Positions 63,701 through 64,000 of a stretch of 64,000 bases of DNA are shown piece after piece. Under the pieces are notes generated by a model. The model did not search any database, had not been told where the DNA came from, and worked only from the letters and a program-made list of their open reading frames with translations. The DNA is taken from positions 28,497 to 92,496 of the forward strand of contig JALQXX010000001.1 of assembly GCA_023262965.1 (NCBI GenBank), written 5' to 3'. This DNA is from Candidatus Marinamargulisbacteria bacterium. Lineage in GTDB: Bacteria; Margulisbacteria; Marinamargulisbacteria; UBA817. Within the stretch, counting starts at the first letter, position 1. Every line of letters starts with the position of its first letter. Position numbers and translations under genes: made by a program.

Positions 63701-64000
63701 CTATATTAGATATAACGAATGGCCGTGAAAAGGAAGGGGCTGCACGTGAGTTAATAGGTTTGACATACAATAATGATGAAAACAGAACTATTGTTGCAAA
63801 CATATATGGTATAAATCCGTTAATTGATTTACTTAAAGACGGAACCCCTGGCGGAAAAGAGGCGGCGGCAGCAGGAGGGCCAGCGGGAGCTGATAGACCT
63901 CACGATCGACGAGCCACCGGTGTCCGCACCTCCAACCAAGGTCCGCGGACGAGCATCAGCGGGGTGCGGGGGCATGCGGGACGGCGCCCACAAGCGGGCC
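60766..64000 (+). CDS. Ankyrin-SEFIR/TIR-ankyrin-armadillo repeat protein (3' end not in window)
   Basis: The frame is open for 1078 codons to the window edge. A Ser/Gly-rich head (1-50) is followed by an ankyrin-like repeat (about 85-115, DDHGNNALHLAVLRA), a Lys-rich helical linker, and a SEFIR/TIR domain from residue 281 (VFISYAWEESEER; VVCTPNYNNRY; GVYQEM with Glu360 near the place of the TIR NADase Glu). Two or more ankyrin repeats follow (526-610), then about nine armadillo-like repeats of ~42 residues from 660 onward (EAADALRNLAFNSDNR; GGIAPLIALVREG). AAGGAG precedes the ATG and no signal peptide is seen. It may be a host-directed effector, a scaffold or a defence protein. The last 43 codons are suspect (see 63871-64000). 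Confidence 0.8.
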   Translation, partial: MSNVSFPSRGVSPSRAASQTSGRSGGSLVSRPGSNSGGGSIGSWAAASSNVSQVNGESFLDAVQHRDLDVVIRELCILVKNQVDLVGIKDDHGNNALHLAVLRANRDKTPDILFSLIDKIKYLYSHQNDAGKTPGEVAEALPDSDIKSEILRQLEGAHSSDNHGYDVGDSVSQVTSGTVSEAVTSMIEKRVKAIKKGKETRQQLIDDTLVTNAQFRNAEYSTVIQAISEKLDGLRLKNSSDLKEKHRELQRKINSRDLWGKTLDALKGAFKDVWGDTTPSVFISYAWEESEERNWVQNVLAPDLKRLGLEVILDVRNMGAGVRVADFERQLLSTTFVLVVCTPNYNNRYVNKTDSGVYQEMVFIKERLQSTSTGVIALLRAGDFSDDPANREKKAAIPDAILYAHLSSVPQGGHSDPRLIMDVRNDRFTPNNTYENRYTHKMLHILTKDFYGLRRGGDEESRWDDTLDRISADYYKKLGDIIRLSDSVLDAQIDARSECYEHMIRTDDEKRNLGEKLVEACNDKEWHMARLLIEENASVNERASSGNGCTPLHFAVERGQTRLVRALVANNADPLVCDAGPDAKTPIDLAITGNHNVLKEIMMHRVVLSILDNVSLPESPKPDEADDLKESPDANALHDVAHLDKNSIESCMEWLHQDSDDQKEDAVVAMMHLAKDSDDHCKMIVELGGISPLIGLLGTGTDLGKESAVTILQILAKDLANQAMVLELDGLNPLIGLAETGSDPVKEMVMGMLDGLGINDGNRQTIHSLNGLEQWVRLLQIGNLGKRSAVVRAVHNLASHEGNRANLTGSIPALIHMLEDGQNSEKREAADALRNLAFNSDNRTEISRYDGIPLLIRLLKQGGDDERAAAADTLRVLARDLDNVSLIVREDGVRWLIDLLKKGTLGGKEAAAGALRNLAVNAGNQEIIAAAGGIAPLIALVREGTRDGKKAASNILKKWGIRNSSDNNYILNIKKIANSILDITNGREKEGAARELIGLTYNNDENRTIVANIYGINPLIDLLKDGTPGGKEAAAAGGPAGADRPHDRRATGVRTSNQGPRTSISGVRGHAGRRPQAG
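63481..63869 (+). repeat. Exact 20-base direct repeat between armadillo units
   Basis: The same 20 bases, beginning GGCGGAAAAGAGGCGG, occur at 63481-63500 and again at 63850-63869, encoding GGKEAAA in two armadillo repeats. A related copy is at about 63602. The second copy ends one base before the abrupt change of composition at 63871, so it is a plausible place for misassembly or recombination. Confidence 0.8.
63871..64000. other. GC-rich foreign-looking tail, probable chimeric junction
   Basis: From about 63871 the sequence changes from ~43% to roughly 70% GC. The armadillo pattern GGKEAAAAALRNLA breaks into GGPAGADRPHDRRATG. A different frame (starting 63872) reads like ordinary GC-rich coding sequence, QEGQRELIDLTIDEPPVSAP onward. 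The simplest reading is an assembly join or contig-end artefact; insertion of foreign DNA is the alternative. Confidence 0.6.

Noticed and set aside
1-64000. CRISPR arrays, rRNA genes, insertion sequences and further tRNAs
   Set aside because: I saw no regularly spaced repeats, no rRNA sequence, no transposase and no second cloverleaf. The only sizeable repeat is within the armadillo gene.

Overview
The window is a gene-dense bacterial chromosome segment with no gap between genes longer than about 250 bases. I cannot name the lineage from sequence alone. Haem precursors are made by the glutamyl-tRNA (C5) route (hemA, hemC, a cobA-hemD fusion, hemL). MurE carries the meso-diaminopimelate DNPR signature. 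A GnnA-like dehydrogenase suggests a lipid A-bearing outer membrane, and there is a SigB/SigF-type sigma factor with an RsbV-like STAS protein. An ankyrin/TIR/armadillo protein hints at contact with eukaryotes or at immunity. A diderm, possibly host-associated candidate-phylum bacterium (a lineage near Cyanobacteria such as Margulisbacteria is one option) would fit, but this is a guess.

Layout. 1-450: the 5' end of rplU (minus strand), then tRNA-Trp. 476-10874: secE-nusG-rplKAJL, a strong intrinsic terminator, then rpoB-rpoC. 10880-31670: a promoter, then rpsL-rpsG-fusA-tuf running without a break into the S10/spc/alpha ribosomal clusters, secY-adk-map, rpoA, truA, rplM-rpsI and serA. rpmD, infA and rpsD are missing from their usual slots.

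31913-35769: a four-gene cassette that looks like a stripped-down flagellar motor without a flagellum. It holds a secreted TPR protein, a single polypeptide joining the FliF ring-building domain RBM3 to FliG, then MotA and MotB. The convergent neighbour (35775-37619) is a membrane HAMP-PAS protein with a histidine-kinase body whose phospho-accepting His is Gln and whose ATP site is eroded. This cassette is the best candidate for an undescribed system.

35775-42760 (minus): a tightly overlapping operon nadC, family-4 uracil-DNA glycosylase, M15-like peptidase, tyrosine recombinase, class III aminotransferase, RlmB-type methyltransferase, pseudokinase. 42781-43614: a nitrilase-family amidase diverging from nadC across only 20 bases. 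43686-53273 (minus): STAS protein, inositol-monophosphatase-family enzyme, hemL, a GNAT/ATP-grasp fusion, cobA-hemD, hemC, hemA, a tandem hot-dog protein and the sigma factor.

53346-60616 (plus): a peptidoglycan cluster murE-mraY-murD-ftsW-murG plus the GnnA-like gene. MurE is fused to a MurF-like half whose ATP loop is destroyed. This cluster diverges from the sigma gene through back-to-back promoters that predict leaderless mRNAs. 60766-64000: an incomplete ankyrin-SEFIR/TIR-ankyrin-armadillo protein. Its last ~130 bases switch abruptly to very GC-rich sequence and look chimeric.

By eye, base composition rises from roughly 38-40% GC in the ribosomal half to 50-60% in the hem/mur half. Genes mostly overlap by 4-30 bases, so translational coupling is probably widespread.
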